Source: Labrys sp. WJW
Lineage (GTDB): Bacteria > Pseudomonadota > Alphaproteobacteria > Rhizobiales > Labraceae
Length of the DNA: 64,000 nt
Assembly: GCF_001676615.1 (NCBI RefSeq)
Contig: NZ_LYXZ01000038.1
Span: 47,929 to 111,928 of the forward strand
Direction: 5' to 3'
The notes beneath the pieces are model-generated. The model saw only the letters and a program-made list of their open reading frames with translations. It searched no databases and was not told the origin of the DNA. This document shows, piece after piece, positions 49,793 to 58,674 of the stretch (its first letter is position 1; every line of letters begins with the position of its first letter). Both the position numbers and the translations under genes were made by a program.

Positions 49793-51055
49793 ATGGCTTC
49801 CACCTTGGACCGCATCCTGCGCTGGGCCTTTGCGAGGATCGTCAGCCGCGGCAATCTGACGGTGGTGACGCCCGCCGGAACCAGGCTCGCCTTCGGTGAC
49901 GGCAGCGGCGAGCCGGTCACTGTCCGCCTGACCGACCGGGCGGGCGTCATCGCTCTACTGACCGATCCCGACATGCGGCTCGGCGAACTCTATATGGACG
50001 AGCGCTTCCTGGTCGAACAGGGCTCGATCTACGATTTCATCCATCTCATCCTGCGCGAGGGGCAGAACCAGACCCATCCCCTGCCCGCGCGCCTCATCGA
50101 TCGGGCCCGCGCCGGGCTGCGCCGGTTCCGGCTACGCAACCTGCCGGGCCGCTCCAAGCGCAATGTCGCCCATCACTACGATCTCGACGGACGCCTCTAC
50201 AATCTGTTCCTGGATGCCGACCGGCAATATTCCTGCGCCTATTTCGAATATCCCGGCCAGTGCCTGGAAGATGCGCAGACCGCCAAGAAGCAGCACATCA
50301 TCGCCAAGCTGCGAATCGGGCCGCAGCACAAAGTGCTCGACATCGGCTCGGGCTGGGGCGGCCTCGCCTGCTCGATGGCCGAAGCGGGTGCGAGCGAGGT
50401 CCGCGGCGTCACCCTGTCGGAAGAACAACTCGCCTTCGCCAGGGAACGCCCCAAGGGCACCGCCGAAGGCCGCGTGCATTTCGACCTGATCGATTATCGC
50501 AGCGTCCAGGGCCGTTTCGACCGCATCGTCTCCGTCGGCATGTTCGAGCATGTCGGCCTTGCCCACTACGAGACCTTCTTCAAGACCGCAGCCCGGCTGC
50601 TCGCCGATGACGGCGTCATGCTGCTCCACACCATCGGCTGTTCGGCCGAACCCGGCTTCACTACGCCGTGGCTCGACAAATACATCTTCCCCGGCGGCTA
50701 TATTCCCTCACTCTCGGAGATCCTGCCGGCCATCGAGCGGGCCGGTCTGATCGTCACCGACGTGGAGGTATTGCGCCTGCATTACGCCGAGACGCTGAAG
50801 GCCTGGCGCGAGCGCTTCCTGGCGCACTGGGACGAGGCAGAAGCGCTCTACGACGCACGCTTCTGCCGGATGTGGGAATATTACCTCGCCGCCGCCGAAG
50901 TCGCCTTCCGCTGCGAGGACCTCGTGGTCTTCCAGATCCAGCTTGCCAAGTCCAACCAGGCCCTGCCGACGACGCGCGACTATATCGCTGCCGGACACCC
51001 GCCGGCAGCAAGCAATTTTACGACCGTAGACACGCAACTCGAAAGCGCAGCCTGA
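49793..51055 (+). CDS. Cyclopropane-fatty-acid synthase-like methyltransferase
   Basis: 420 aa, typical of CFA synthases. SAM motif I is VLDIGSGWGGLACSMAEAG (181-199); YDLDGRLYNLFLDADRQYSC, VGMFEHVGLAHYETFF and TPWLDKYIFPGGYIPSL are the other family blocks. Known members add a methylene or methyl group to the double bond of a phospholipid acyl chain; some methylate mycolic-type chains. A desaturase is encoded in the same island and could make the double bond. Clear AGGAGA site, 24 bases after the regulator gene. Confidence 0.85.
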   Translation: MASTLDRILRWAFARIVSRGNLTVVTPAGTRLAFGDGSGEPVTVRLTDRAGVIALLTDPDMRLGELYMDERFLVEQGSIYDFIHLILREGQNQTHPLPARLIDRARAGLRRFRLRNLPGRSKRNVAHHYDLDGRLYNLFLDADRQYSCAYFEYPGQCLEDAQTAKKQHIIAKLRIGPQHKVLDIGSGWGGLACSMAEAGASEVRGVTLSEEQLAFARERPKGTAEGRVHFDLIDYRSVQGRFDRIVSVGMFEHVGLAHYETFFKTAARLLADDGVMLLHTIGCSAEPGFTTPWLDKYIFPGGYIPSLSEILPAIERAGLIVTDVEVLRLHYAETLKAWRERFLAHWDEAEALYDARFCRMWEYYLAAAEVAFRCEDLVVFQIQLAKSNQALPTTRDYIAAGHPPAASNFTTVDTQLESAA

Positions 51056-51170
51056 AACGGCACGCCAAGTTCTTCCCCCCGGGGGCTCGCCGCCGGGCAA
51101 ACCTTCGAACGCAACGAACTGATGGAATAGCCGCAAGAACATCCTTCAACACCACTGAACGGTGACGACC

Positions 51171-52727
51171 ATGGCCCATATCGTGCTGATCAATCCGCGC
51201 TTCGAGGCTTCCTATTGGGGATTGGAACATGCCTTGCCCCTGTTCGATGCCAAGGCCAATTTGCCGGTCGCCTGCCTGCCCTTGCTGGCGGCGCTGACAC
51301 CATCCGAACACACCGTGACCCTGATCGACGAGAACGTCGAGGCGATCGACTACGAGCTCTGCGCTCGCGCCGACATCGTCGGCCTCACCGGCATGATCGT
51401 GCAGCGTTTCCGCATGCGCGAGATCCTCGACGAGTTGAAGCGCCGCAACTGCTTCGTGGCGGTCGGCGGGCCCTGGATCACCGTGCGGGAGGACTATTTC
51501 GGCGACGATGCCGACGTCACCTTCGTCGGGGAGGCGGAGGAAAGCTGGCCGCGCTTTCTGGATGACTGGGTCCAGAATCGCCATGCCCGCCGTTACGAAC
51601 AGGCCGACAAGACCGACATGGCCACGGTGCCGGTGCCGCGCTTCGATCTCTTGAAGATGGACGATTATGCGGTCGGCAGCGTGCAATTCTCGCGCGGCTG
51701 CCCGTTCACCTGCGAATTCTGCGACATCATCGTGGTGTTCGGCCGCAGGCCACGCATCAAGACCAGCAGGCAGGTCATCGCCGAACTGGAGGCGTTGCTG
51801 GCAACCGGGATGGATACCGCCTTCATCGTCGACGACAACCTGATCGGCAACAAGAAGGCCATCAAGGAAGTTCTGCGCGACGTCATCGCCTGGCAGGTCG
51901 CGCATGATTATCCGATGACCTTCGTGACCGAGGCCTCCATCGACCTTGCCGACGATGCCGAGTTGATGGAGTTGATGGTCGACGCCAATATCAGGGTGGT
52001 GTTCATCGGCATCGAGACGCCCAACGAGGCCGCCCTGCGCGAGACCAAGAAGCTGCAGAACGTGCGCAAGGGCGCCAGCATGCTGGAAAAGGTCCATACC
52101 ATCCAGCGCAGCGGCATCGAGGTGTGGTGCGGCATGATCCTGGGTTTCGACAGCGACGATGCCACCATCTTCGAGGCCCAGCGCCGGTTCATCAAGGACT
52201 CGCGCATCGTCAACGCCATGGTCGGCATGCTCGCCGCCATTCCCAAGACTCCCCTCTATGCCCGCCTCGCCAAGGAGGGGCGGCTCGATCCCACCGACCG
52301 CCAGATCTATGGCACCAATGTCATCCCGCTCAATTTCAGCCGCGAGGCGCTGCGCGACGGTTATCTCGATGTGATGGCCGACCTCCATCGGCCCGAGGCC
52401 TATTTCGATCGTCTCGATGCCCTCTATCTCGACGAGCGCATCGAGCCGGAACGCTCCAGGCTCAGGCATCTGCGCCGCCACCCCCTGCGCCTGGCCAAGC
52501 TCAATCTGATGTGGATGCTCGAAGCCGCCGGCATCTTCCTGCGCCTGATGCGCCGGGTGCCCCAGAAGGAGTTGCGCCGAATCTACCGCCAGCGTCTGTG
52601 GACGATGCTCAAGCGACGGCGATCGCCCGTGGTGATGCAGATCTACGCGATCAAATGCGCGATGCATTATCACGCCCACACCATGATCACCGACATGCGG
52701 GCCGGGCGGATCGTCAACTCATTCTGA
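51171..52727 (+). CDS. B12-binding radical SAM enzyme (DUF4070-type)
   Basis: 518 aa from the ATG at 51171; a GTG at 51162 is an alternative. The N-terminal B12-binding domain (1-150) has a family-like RFEASYWGLEHALPLFD start and VGGPWITV. The radical SAM cluster motif is C177-x3-C181-x2-C184 (SRGCPFTCEFCDI). A C-terminal DUF4070-like region follows. Relatives such as HpnP-like methylases act on hydrophobic substrates using methylcobalamin. Last gene of the operon, 115 bases after the CFA-like gene, so it may methylate or otherwise modify the same lipid chain. Confidence 0.85.
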   Translation: MAHIVLINPRFEASYWGLEHALPLFDAKANLPVACLPLLAALTPSEHTVTLIDENVEAIDYELCARADIVGLTGMIVQRFRMREILDELKRRNCFVAVGGPWITVREDYFGDDADVTFVGEAEESWPRFLDDWVQNRHARRYEQADKTDMATVPVPRFDLLKMDDYAVGSVQFSRGCPFTCEFCDIIVVFGRRPRIKTSRQVIAELEALLATGMDTAFIVDDNLIGNKKAIKEVLRDVIAWQVAHDYPMTFVTEASIDLADDAELMELMVDANIRVVFIGIETPNEAALRETKKLQNVRKGASMLEKVHTIQRSGIEVWCGMILGFDSDDATIFEAQRRFIKDSRIVNAMVGMLAAIPKTPLYARLAKEGRLDPTDRQIYGTNVIPLNFSREALRDGYLDVMADLHRPEAYFDRLDALYLDERIEPERSRLRHLRRHPLRLAKLNLMWMLEAAGIFLRLMRRVPQKELRRIYRQRLWTMLKRRRSPVVMQIYAIKCAMHYHAHTMITDMRAGRIVNSF

Positions 52728-52882
52728 AAAATGTGGAGCAAGCCTGCGCTCGGCCTAGTACTACAGTTGCTTCTTTGTTCGAAGGGTATTTGGAATGTCA
52801 GCCCCGCTCCATCACTTGATGGAGCTGTGGAGGCTGACACTCCCCTTTTCCCGTGCTCCTTCATGCAGACGCAACTGCAGTG

Positions 52883-53410
52883 CTAGCAGCACCCGCCGCC
52901 GCTTGCTTTCGAACTGCAGCACGCCGTCGCCCCGGCCGGTTGCTCGAGCCGATGGCGCGGCTTGCAAATTGCCGGGCGCCCTTCGAGTTTGAGGACGATC
53001 TGCTCGCCACCGGCGATTTCAAGTGCACCGACATCGAATATCTGCATGGGCTCGCCAGGCTGGCCCACCTCGAAGGTAAGCCGGGCATCCGCTTCGAGGT
53101 CCACCCTCTCCGCGACCCGCTGCAGGATTCGTTCAAACTTGGCGACGGGCATGAAATCCCCGCCGGCGGTCGCCTCGATGTCCTCCACCTGCAGGATCGT
53201 TTCCCGCCAGGCATCCGGGGAGCCACCACAGTCCAGGGTGACGAACGCGCCCGCCTTGACCTCGGTGACATGATAGCCGGGCCGTATCGTCCGCCCGCCA
53301 TAATTCAGCACCAGCGCCTTGCCGGCATGGGGTTTCAACGCAGCGAGGAAACCGCCGAGCGAGGCATCGCCGCCAAATTCAATCATCAATGGGCTGGTAG
53401 AAGCGTTCAT
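52883..53410 (-). CDS. DUF6428 family protein with Cys-rich tail
   Basis: 175 aa. Domain of about 155 residues (GGFLAALKPHAGKALVLNYG, VTEVKAGAFVTLDCGG, GGDFMPVAKFERILQRV) of the DUF6428 family, which recurs beside arsR. The C-terminal tail ATACCSSKASGGGCC has two vicinal Cys pairs, able to chelate trivalent arsenic or another soft metal. Divergent from arsR, sharing the arsR operator, so likely induced by arsenite. Role unknown. Confidence 0.7.
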   Translation of the reverse strand: MNASTSPLMIEFGGDASLGGFLAALKPHAGKALVLNYGGRTIRPGYHVTEVKAGAFVTLDCGGSPDAWRETILQVEDIEATAGGDFMPVAKFERILQRVAERVDLEADARLTFEVGQPGEPMQIFDVGALEIAGGEQIVLKLEGRPAICKPRHRLEQPAGATACCSSKASGGGCC

Positions 53411-53422
53411 GGTGGTGTATCC

Positions 53423-53436
53423 ATCATTTCAATGAT
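53423..53436. promoter_or_regulatory. ArsR operator
   Basis: ATCAT (53423-53427) and ATGAT (53432-53436) with 4 bases between, in the 47-base divergent gap between the DUF6428 and arsR starts. Sequence and spacing fit ArsR/SmtB operators and would let arsR control both directions. Confidence 0.6.
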
Positions 53437-53457
53437 TCTTGAGATGTTGAGATAAAG

Positions 53458-53820
53458 ATGGACGAAAAGCAAGCCCTCGATGCCTTCGCCGCCCTATCCC
53501 AGGAAACGCGGCTCAGGATCGTCAAGCTCCTGGTGACGGCTGGCCCGGACGGCATGGCGGCTGGCGCGATCGGCGAGGCCATGGATAGAGCTTCCTCCTC
53601 GCGCATGTCGTTTCACCTCAGCCACCTCGAACAGGCTGGCCTGGTCGAGTCACGCCGGGAGGGGCGCTCGATCCTCTACAGCGCGGCCTATCCGGCGCTC
53701 TCCGGCCTGATCGAGTTCCTGATGCGCGACTGCTGCCAGGGGCACCCGGAAGTCTGCAATCCTGCCGTCGCCTCGCTCTCCGCTTGTTGTGCTCCTCGAA
53801 AGGATGTCACTCATGCCTGA
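53458..53820 (+). CDS. arsR: ArsR family arsenic-responsive repressor
   Basis: 120 aa. Winged helix typical of ArsR/SmtB: FAALSQETRLRIVKLLVTAG, DRASSSRMSFHLSHLEQAGL and ESRREGRSILYSA. The ligand-binding Cys lie in the C-terminal part (DCCQGHPEVC and SACCAPRK), as in ArsR types whose As(III) site is at the C-terminal dimer helix rather than helix 3. Represses the operon and probably DUF6428; the next gene overlaps its end by 8 bases. Confidence 0.9.
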   Translation: MDEKQALDAFAALSQETRLRIVKLLVTAGPDGMAAGAIGEAMDRASSSRMSFHLSHLEQAGLVESRREGRSILYSAAYPALSGLIEFLMRDCCQGHPEVCNPAVASLSACCAPRKDVTHA

Positions 53821-54343
53821 CCCGCACACCTACAATGTGCTGTTCCTGTGCACCGGCAACTCGGCGCGCTCGATCCTGGCCGAAAGCATCCTGCGCAAGG
53901 ACGGCGCAGGTCGCTTCAATGCCTTCTCGGCGGGAAGCAAGCCCAAGGGCAGCGTCAATCGCTTCGCGCTGCATTGCCTGGAACGAGCAGGCTATCCCGT
54001 CGACGACCTGCGTTCGAAGAGCTGGGACGAGTTCGCCGGGCCGGGTGCCACGCAGATGGATTTCGTCTTCACGGTCTGCGACGACGCTCACGGTGAAGCC
54101 TGCCCGGTCTGGCCCGGACACCCGATGTCGGCCCATTGGGGCATCGAGGACCCGGCCCGCGTCGAGGGCAGTGACATCGAGAAGGAAACGGCCTTCGTTA
54201 CGGCGTTGCGTTTTCTCAAGAACCGCATCGGTACCTTCACAGCGCTGCCGGTCTCCAGCCTGGACAAGGCCTCGCTTCGGGCACAGCTCGTCGAGATCGG
54301 CCAATCCGAAGGGGCAACCTCGCCCCGCAACAGCGCAGCGTGA
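53813..54343 (+). CDS. arsC: Arsenate reductase, low-molecular-weight phosphatase type
   Basis: 176 aa from the ATG at 53813. P-loop nucleophile C13 in LFLCTGNSARSILAES, then VFTVCDDAHGEACPVWPGHP with the second Cys residues and DPARVEGSD. It is thioredoxin- or mycothiol-coupled in relatives: reduces As(V) to As(III). The gene ends in a GTGA overlap with the ArsC/ArsN fusion gene, which encodes an unrelated ArsC, so two reductase types are present. Confidence 0.88.
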   Translation: MPDPHTYNVLFLCTGNSARSILAESILRKDGAGRFNAFSAGSKPKGSVNRFALHCLERAGYPVDDLRSKSWDEFAGPGATQMDFVFTVCDDAHGEACPVWPGHPMSAHWGIEDPARVEGSDIEKETAFVTALRFLKNRIGTFTALPVSSLDKASLRAQLVEIGQSEGATSPRNSAA

Positions 54344-55182
54344 CTGCGAGCATGCACATCGTCATCTATCACAACCCGGATTGCGGCACCTCGCGCAACA
54401 CGCTGGCCTTGATCCGGCAGTGGGGGATCGAGCCCCATGTCATCGAATATCTGAAAACGCCTCCCTCACGCGCCCTGCTGGCGCAACTCGTCGAGCAAAT
54501 GGGCATCGGCGTACGAGGCCTCATCCGCCAGAAGGGCACGCCCTATGCGGAACTCGGATTGGATGCGCCTGATCTGACGGGAGACGAACTCCTGGATGCG
54601 ATGGTCGCACATCCCATCCTGATCAACCGCCCCATCGTCGTCAGCCCTCTTGGCGTGAGGCTCTGCCGGCCGTCCGACGTCGTGCTCGATCTCCTCCCTA
54701 CGATGACAGTCTCGTCGGCGGTCGAGAAGGAAGAGGGCGCGCCTTTCCTGAAAGACGCTCCGGTAGCTCCGACCGATCCGGCCCTGGTCGCAAGCCTCCA
54801 GGCGGCGAATCTGCCGACCGACGATCTTGCCGAGCCCGGCCGCACCTTCTTCGCCTATGAAACGCTCAACGGCCGGCCAGTCGGATTTGGTGGCTATGAG
54901 TTGCAGGGTGAGCACGTCCTGATCCGTTCGGTCGTGGTGTCGCCGGAGGTCAGGGGAACGAGGGTCGGCCGCAACATCCTGCCCCTGCTCCTGTTCCGGG
55001 CTCACCAGGCCGGAGCAAAGCGCGCCTGGCTCCTGACGACATCGGCACCCGACTTCTTCTCCCGCGCCGGTTTCAAGCCGGTGGAGCGGGCAGAAGCCCC
55101 GACCGCGATCCTGGCAACGCGCCAGGCCGCATCCCTTTGCCCCGCCAGCGCGGTCCTCATGACCCGCGAGATCAGTTTCTGA
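54340..55182 (+). CDS. Fusion: glutaredoxin-type ArsC + ArsN-like GNAT acetyltransferase
   Basis: 280 aa (GTG start overlapping the previous stop; ATG 54352 is an alternative). Residues 5-120 are the glutaredoxin-linked arsenate reductase ArsC (IYHNPDCGTSRNTLALIR with C15; LIRQKGTPYAELGL; HPILINRPIVVSPLGVRLCR). Residues 140-275 form a GNAT domain with VVVSPEVRGTRVGRNILPLL, like ArsN2-type genes of ars operons; ArsN1 acetylates arsinothricin. The fusion joins reduction and a presumed N-acetylation, so the operon could handle both inorganic arsenate and an organoarsenical. Confidence 0.82.
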   Translation: MTASMHIVIYHNPDCGTSRNTLALIRQWGIEPHVIEYLKTPPSRALLAQLVEQMGIGVRGLIRQKGTPYAELGLDAPDLTGDELLDAMVAHPILINRPIVVSPLGVRLCRPSDVVLDLLPTMTVSSAVEKEEGAPFLKDAPVAPTDPALVASLQAANLPTDDLAEPGRTFFAYETLNGRPVGFGGYELQGEHVLIRSVVVSPEVRGTRVGRNILPLLLFRAHQAGAKRAWLLTTSAPDFFSRAGFKPVERAEAPTAILATRQAASLCPASAVLMTREISF

Positions 55183-55183
55183 C

Positions 55184-56236
55184 ATGTCCACATTCGAACG
55201 CTACCTGACGCTCTGGGTTGGCCTTTGCATCCTCGCCGGCATCGCACTCGGTCACATGATGCCGGCGGCCTTCCAAACGATCGGCGCCGCCGAGATCGCC
55301 AAGGTCAACCTGCCGGTGGCCGTGCTGATCTGGCTGATGGTCGTCCCGATGCTGCTGAAGATCGACTTCGCCGCCCTGCGCGAAGTCGGTCAGCATTGGC
55401 GGGGGATCGGTGTCACCCTCTTCATCAACTGGGCCATCAAGCCCTTCTCGATGGCGCTGCTCGGCTGGTTGTTCATCGGCTGGCTGTTCCGGCCCTATCT
55501 GCCGGCGACCCGGATCGACAGCTATATTGCCGGACTGATCATCCTCGCGGCCGCACCTTGCACCGCCATGGTGTTCGTCTGGTCGAACCTGACCAAGGGC
55601 GAGCCGCATTTCACCCTGAGCCAGGTCGCGCTCAACGATGCCATCATGGTCGTCGCCTTCGCGCCGATCGTCGGCCTGCTGCTCGGCCTGTCGGCGATCA
55701 CCGTTCCATGGGGCACGCTCGTCCTGTCGGTCGGGCTCTACATCGTCGTTCCGGTGATCGTGGCGCAATGGCTCCGCCGTCGTCTGCTGACTGCCGGAGG
55801 CCAGGCGGCGCTCGAACGTTTTCTCGCGCGCATCGGCCCCGTCTCCCTGCTGGCGCTCCTCGCCACGCTGGTGCTGCTGTTCGGCTTCCAGGGCGAGCAG
55901 ATCATCGCCCAGCCGCTCGTGATCGGGCTGCTTGCCGTACCGATCCTGATCCAAGTCTATCTCAATGCGGGGCTTGCCTACCTGCTCAATCGCGTCGCAG
56001 GCGAGCAGCATTGCGTCGCCGGTCCCTCGGCCCTGATCGGCGCCTCCAACTTTTTCGAGCTCGCCGTTGCTGCCGCCATCAGCCTGTTCGGCTTCAACTC
56101 CGGGGCAGCCCTGGCAACCGTCGTCGGTGTGCTGATCGAAGTGCCGGTCATGCTGTCCGTCGTGTGGATCGTGAACCGGTCAAAGAATTGGTATGAGCGG
56201 GGTTCCTCTGCGACCGCCGCGGAAGGACGCAATTGA
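55184..56236 (+). CDS. acr3: Arsenite efflux permease, ACR3 family
   Basis: 350 aa, ten transmembrane helices. The essential Cys of ACR3 is C126 in LAAAPCTAMVFVWSNLTKG, together with LPVAVLIWLMVVPMLLKIDF and FFELAVAAAISLFG near the end. Exports As(III) across the inner membrane by proton antiport. One base separates it from the previous gene and its stop overlaps the arsH start. Confidence 0.9.
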   Translation: MSTFERYLTLWVGLCILAGIALGHMMPAAFQTIGAAEIAKVNLPVAVLIWLMVVPMLLKIDFAALREVGQHWRGIGVTLFINWAIKPFSMALLGWLFIGWLFRPYLPATRIDSYIAGLIILAAAPCTAMVFVWSNLTKGEPHFTLSQVALNDAIMVVAFAPIVGLLLGLSAITVPWGTLVLSVGLYIVVPVIVAQWLRRRLLTAGGQAALERFLARIGPVSLLALLATLVLLFGFQGEQIIAQPLVIGLLAVPILIQVYLNAGLAYLLNRVAGEQHCVAGPSALIGASNFFELAVAAAISLFGFNSGAALATVVGVLIEVPVMLSVVWIVNRSKNWYERGSSATAAEGRN

Positions 56237-56949
56237 TGATCAACGACCTGCCCAACATCGCCGCTGATTGCGTTGAAATCCCCTCGCTCGATCGTCTGCG
56301 GCCGAAGGCGTCGACACATCCGCCACGCATCCTGATGCTTTACGGCTCGCTGCGGGAACGCTCCTACAGCAGGTTACTGACGCTGGAAGCCGAACAGCTC
56401 CTCAAGCATTTCGGCGCAGAGACCCGTATCTTCGATCCTCATGGCTTGCCGCTGCCGGACACCGAGCCGGCAGACCATCCCAAGGTTCGCGAACTACGAG
56501 AATTGTCGGAATGGTCGGAGGGTCAGGTCTGGTGCAGCCCCGAGCGCCACGGCGCCATGACCGGCATCATGAAGGCACAGATCGATTGGATTCCCTTGTC
56601 GATCGGGGCCGTACGCCCGACGCAGGGCAAGACGCTTGCCGTCATGCAGGTCTCTGGCGGCTCGCAATCCTTCAATGCGGTCAACCAGATGCGCGTCCTC
56701 GGCCGCTGGATGCGAATGATCACCATTCCCAACCAGTCCTCGGTCGCCAAGGCTTATGAGGAGTTCACGCCCGGCGGCCGCATGAAGCCTTCATCCTATT
56801 ACGAGCGCGTCGTCGATGTAATGGAAGAACTGGTCAAGTTCACTTTGCTGACGCGAGATGCCTCCGATTACCTCACCGACCGCTATAGCGAGAGGAAGGA
56901 AGCTCACGCCGCCCTCGAAGCCCGTCTCAAACTGGCAGAAGTCCGATGA
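56236..56949 (+). CDS. arsH: Arsenical resistance protein ArsH
   Basis: 237 aa from the ATG at 56236 (GGAAGG site); the stop of acr3 overlaps by one base. NADPH-dependent FMN reductase fold: RILMLYGSLRERSYSRLLTLE, WCSPERHGAMTGIMKAQIDWI, TLAVMQVSGGSQSFNAVNQM. ArsH oxidises trivalent organoarsenicals such as MAs(III) to pentavalent forms, matching the ArsN-like fusion in this operon. Last gene of the operon. Confidence 0.92.
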   Translation: MINDLPNIAADCVEIPSLDRLRPKASTHPPRILMLYGSLRERSYSRLLTLEAEQLLKHFGAETRIFDPHGLPLPDTEPADHPKVRELRELSEWSEGQVWCSPERHGAMTGIMKAQIDWIPLSIGAVRPTQGKTLAVMQVSGGSQSFNAVNQMRVLGRWMRMITIPNQSSVAKAYEEFTPGGRMKPSSYYERVVDVMEELVKFTLLTRDASDYLTDRYSERKEAHAALEARLKLAEVR

Positions 56950-57037
56950 CCCAATCCCACGCTGGCCCGTGATCACCATCATCGGAGCGGCACAGATCTT
57001 TGCGCGGGGCGTCCTAACAGCCAAATCGCAAAACGCT

Positions 57038-57895
57038 TCAGCGGAATTTCAGGCCGAAGGAATAGCTCAGGCTGAGGCCGACCGTGTTCTGGTTGAGCGA
57101 ACCGAAACGCTTCGTGACCGGACTGTCCGCGGCATCGCCCGTCAAGCGCTCGAACTTGTCGTAGAGCGTCGCTTTCCAGGCCGGCGAAAACTGGTAGGAA
57201 ACCGAAGCCAGGGCGCCATAGGCCTTGATGCCGGCTGAGGGATCGTAGGGTATCACCTGGCCGTTGCGCGCGGCGTCGCGCTCCGACACGCCGAAGGAAG
57301 AGCGCATATAGGTGCCGTTGCCGACCGACAGGCGCGGGCCGATCGAAAAGGTGAAGGCGTCGTAGGGCTGCACCCAATCGGCCGAGAAATCGGCGACCAG
57401 CCCCTGCCCGGCCCGCAGGGCCTGGCGTACCTCCGCACGGGCGCGCAACTGGTTCTCGATCAGCCAGTATTCCATGAACAGGCCGGCATCCAGCGTTGCG
57501 GGCACCGTATGCACCCCGGCGAGGTCCCGCTCATCCGATCGCGAGCGGCCGCCACGGAAATCGGCAGCGGGCCCGATGGCAAGGCCGTGGCTCTCGAACA
57601 CCGAAAACGAGAACGCGTCATCAGGCGCGCCCCATCCGGGTGCCTCCCCCGCCCGCCTGATGTCGAAATCGGAGGGCAGTACGGTGACGCTGGTTTTCGA
57701 GGCTCCCTCATAGGTCGGTCCGTACTGGGTCCCGACACCCACCGTCACGATCCAGTCCGGACCGGCGTCGGGCTGCGAGGAGAAGTTCAGCACCGAATAG
57801 GGAGAACGTTCATCGGCTTGCACTTGGGAGCCGGGCGTGAACGCGCCGGCGGCAAGGCCAAGGAGAGCCAGAACGGGCAATACTCTCGTACGCAT
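57038..57895 (-). CDS. MipA/OmpV family outer-membrane protein
   Basis: 285 aa from the ATG at 57893-57895; upstream in-frame extension ignored. Signal peptide ending near VQAD. Strand-rich body of the OmpV/MipA beta-barrel type (GVGTQYGPTYEGASK, IGPAADFRGGRSRSDERD, YALASVSYQF-like strands, SLSYSFGLKFR ending in aromatic-basic residue). MipA connects murein hydrolases and synthases; OmpV is a barrel in Enterobacteria. The gene stands alone and converges on the arsH gene. Confidence 0.85.
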   Translation of the reverse strand: MRTRVLPVLALLGLAAGAFTPGSQVQADERSPYSVLNFSSQPDAGPDWIVTVGVGTQYGPTYEGASKTSVTVLPSDFDIRRAGEAPGWGAPDDAFSFSVFESHGLAIGPAADFRGGRSRSDERDLAGVHTVPATLDAGLFMEYWLIENQLRARAEVRQALRAGQGLVADFSADWVQPYDAFTFSIGPRLSVGNGTYMRSSFGVSERDAARNGQVIPYDPSAGIKAYGALASVSYQFSPAWKATLYDKFERLTGDAADSPVTKRFGSLNQNTVGLSLSYSFGLKFR

Positions 57896-58047
57896 GGACG
57901 CGGCATCCTCAAACTGGATCGTACTTGCGGCGCGTTCCGTCGCGTTGACAAGCAAAATCAGGCTAGAGGCTTAAGATTTCATGGGCATGACGCGTTTGTG
58001 CCACGGGAGAAATCTGCCGTTCATCGCCTCGTCTTGAGTGTCAATCG

Positions 58048-58674
58048 TCACGGCCGAGCCGGCGTCAGCTTGGCCCCCAGATAGAGACGGTTCATCAATC
58101 TGAGCTGGTCGGGCGCGCCCGGCGTGGTCGGCGCATCCTTGCGCATCATGCCGACCATGGTCTTCATATTGTTGAGCACCACCGCGGCAATGTCGTCGGC
58201 CTCGGCCTCCGCCAACCCCGGCGCGTTGGCCTTCAGCGCGGCGCGTACGCCGGCGAGCGCCTGGGCGCGAAAGCGCAGGCGGATCTGCGTCCAATCCGTC
58301 CTGGAATCCAGCAACGCCGTGACAGCACGTGCCTGGGGATGGAGTTGCACCAGGAGTTCGATCAGAATGTCCGCCAGTTGCTCCGGCGTGGCGCCTCCTG
58401 CCTGGTCGCGCACGGCGTCATAGGCCCCAGCAAGAACCGTCGCATAGTGATCCATCAGGGCGTCCGCCACCGCGTCCTTGCTGGGAAAGAAACGATAGAG
58501 CGAACCGATGCGGGCATCGGCGCGCTGAGCGATCTCCGCCATCGTGGTCGCCTCGAAGCCACGCTCCTGGATCACCTCCGCCGCCGCCTCCAGAAGTTCA
58601 GCCACGCGTTGGCGGCCGACCTCACGCTGTGGCGCCAGGGTTCTGCGTTTCTGGCTTGACAAATTTGAGTCCAT
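58048..58674 (-). CDS. TetR family transcriptional regulator
   Basis: 208 aa from the ATG at 58672-58674; a TTG 6 bases before is the alternative. HTH: ELLEAAAEVIQERGFEATTM, IAQRADARIGSLYRFFPSKD. The C-terminal ligand domain is unremarkable. The operator (palindrome 58663-58682) covers its start codon, indicating autorepression. Divergent from an isochorismatase-like gene that it likely controls. Confidence 0.88.
   Translation of the reverse strand: MDSNLSSQKRRTLAPQREVGRQRVAELLEAAAEVIQERGFEATTMAEIAQRADARIGSLYRFFPSKDAVADALMDHYATVLAGAYDAVRDQAGGATPEQLADILIELLVQLHPQARAVTALLDSRTDWTQIRLRFRAQALAGVRAALKANAPGLAEAEADDIAAVVLNNMKTMVGMMRKDAPTTPGAPDQLRLMNRLYLGAKLTPARP

Noticed and set aside
51056..51170. 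Sigma-54 promoter before the radical SAM gene
   Set aside because: The best candidate (CGGCACG...TTCTT) lacks GC at the -12 position and the correct spacing; the gene probably belongs to the long operon.
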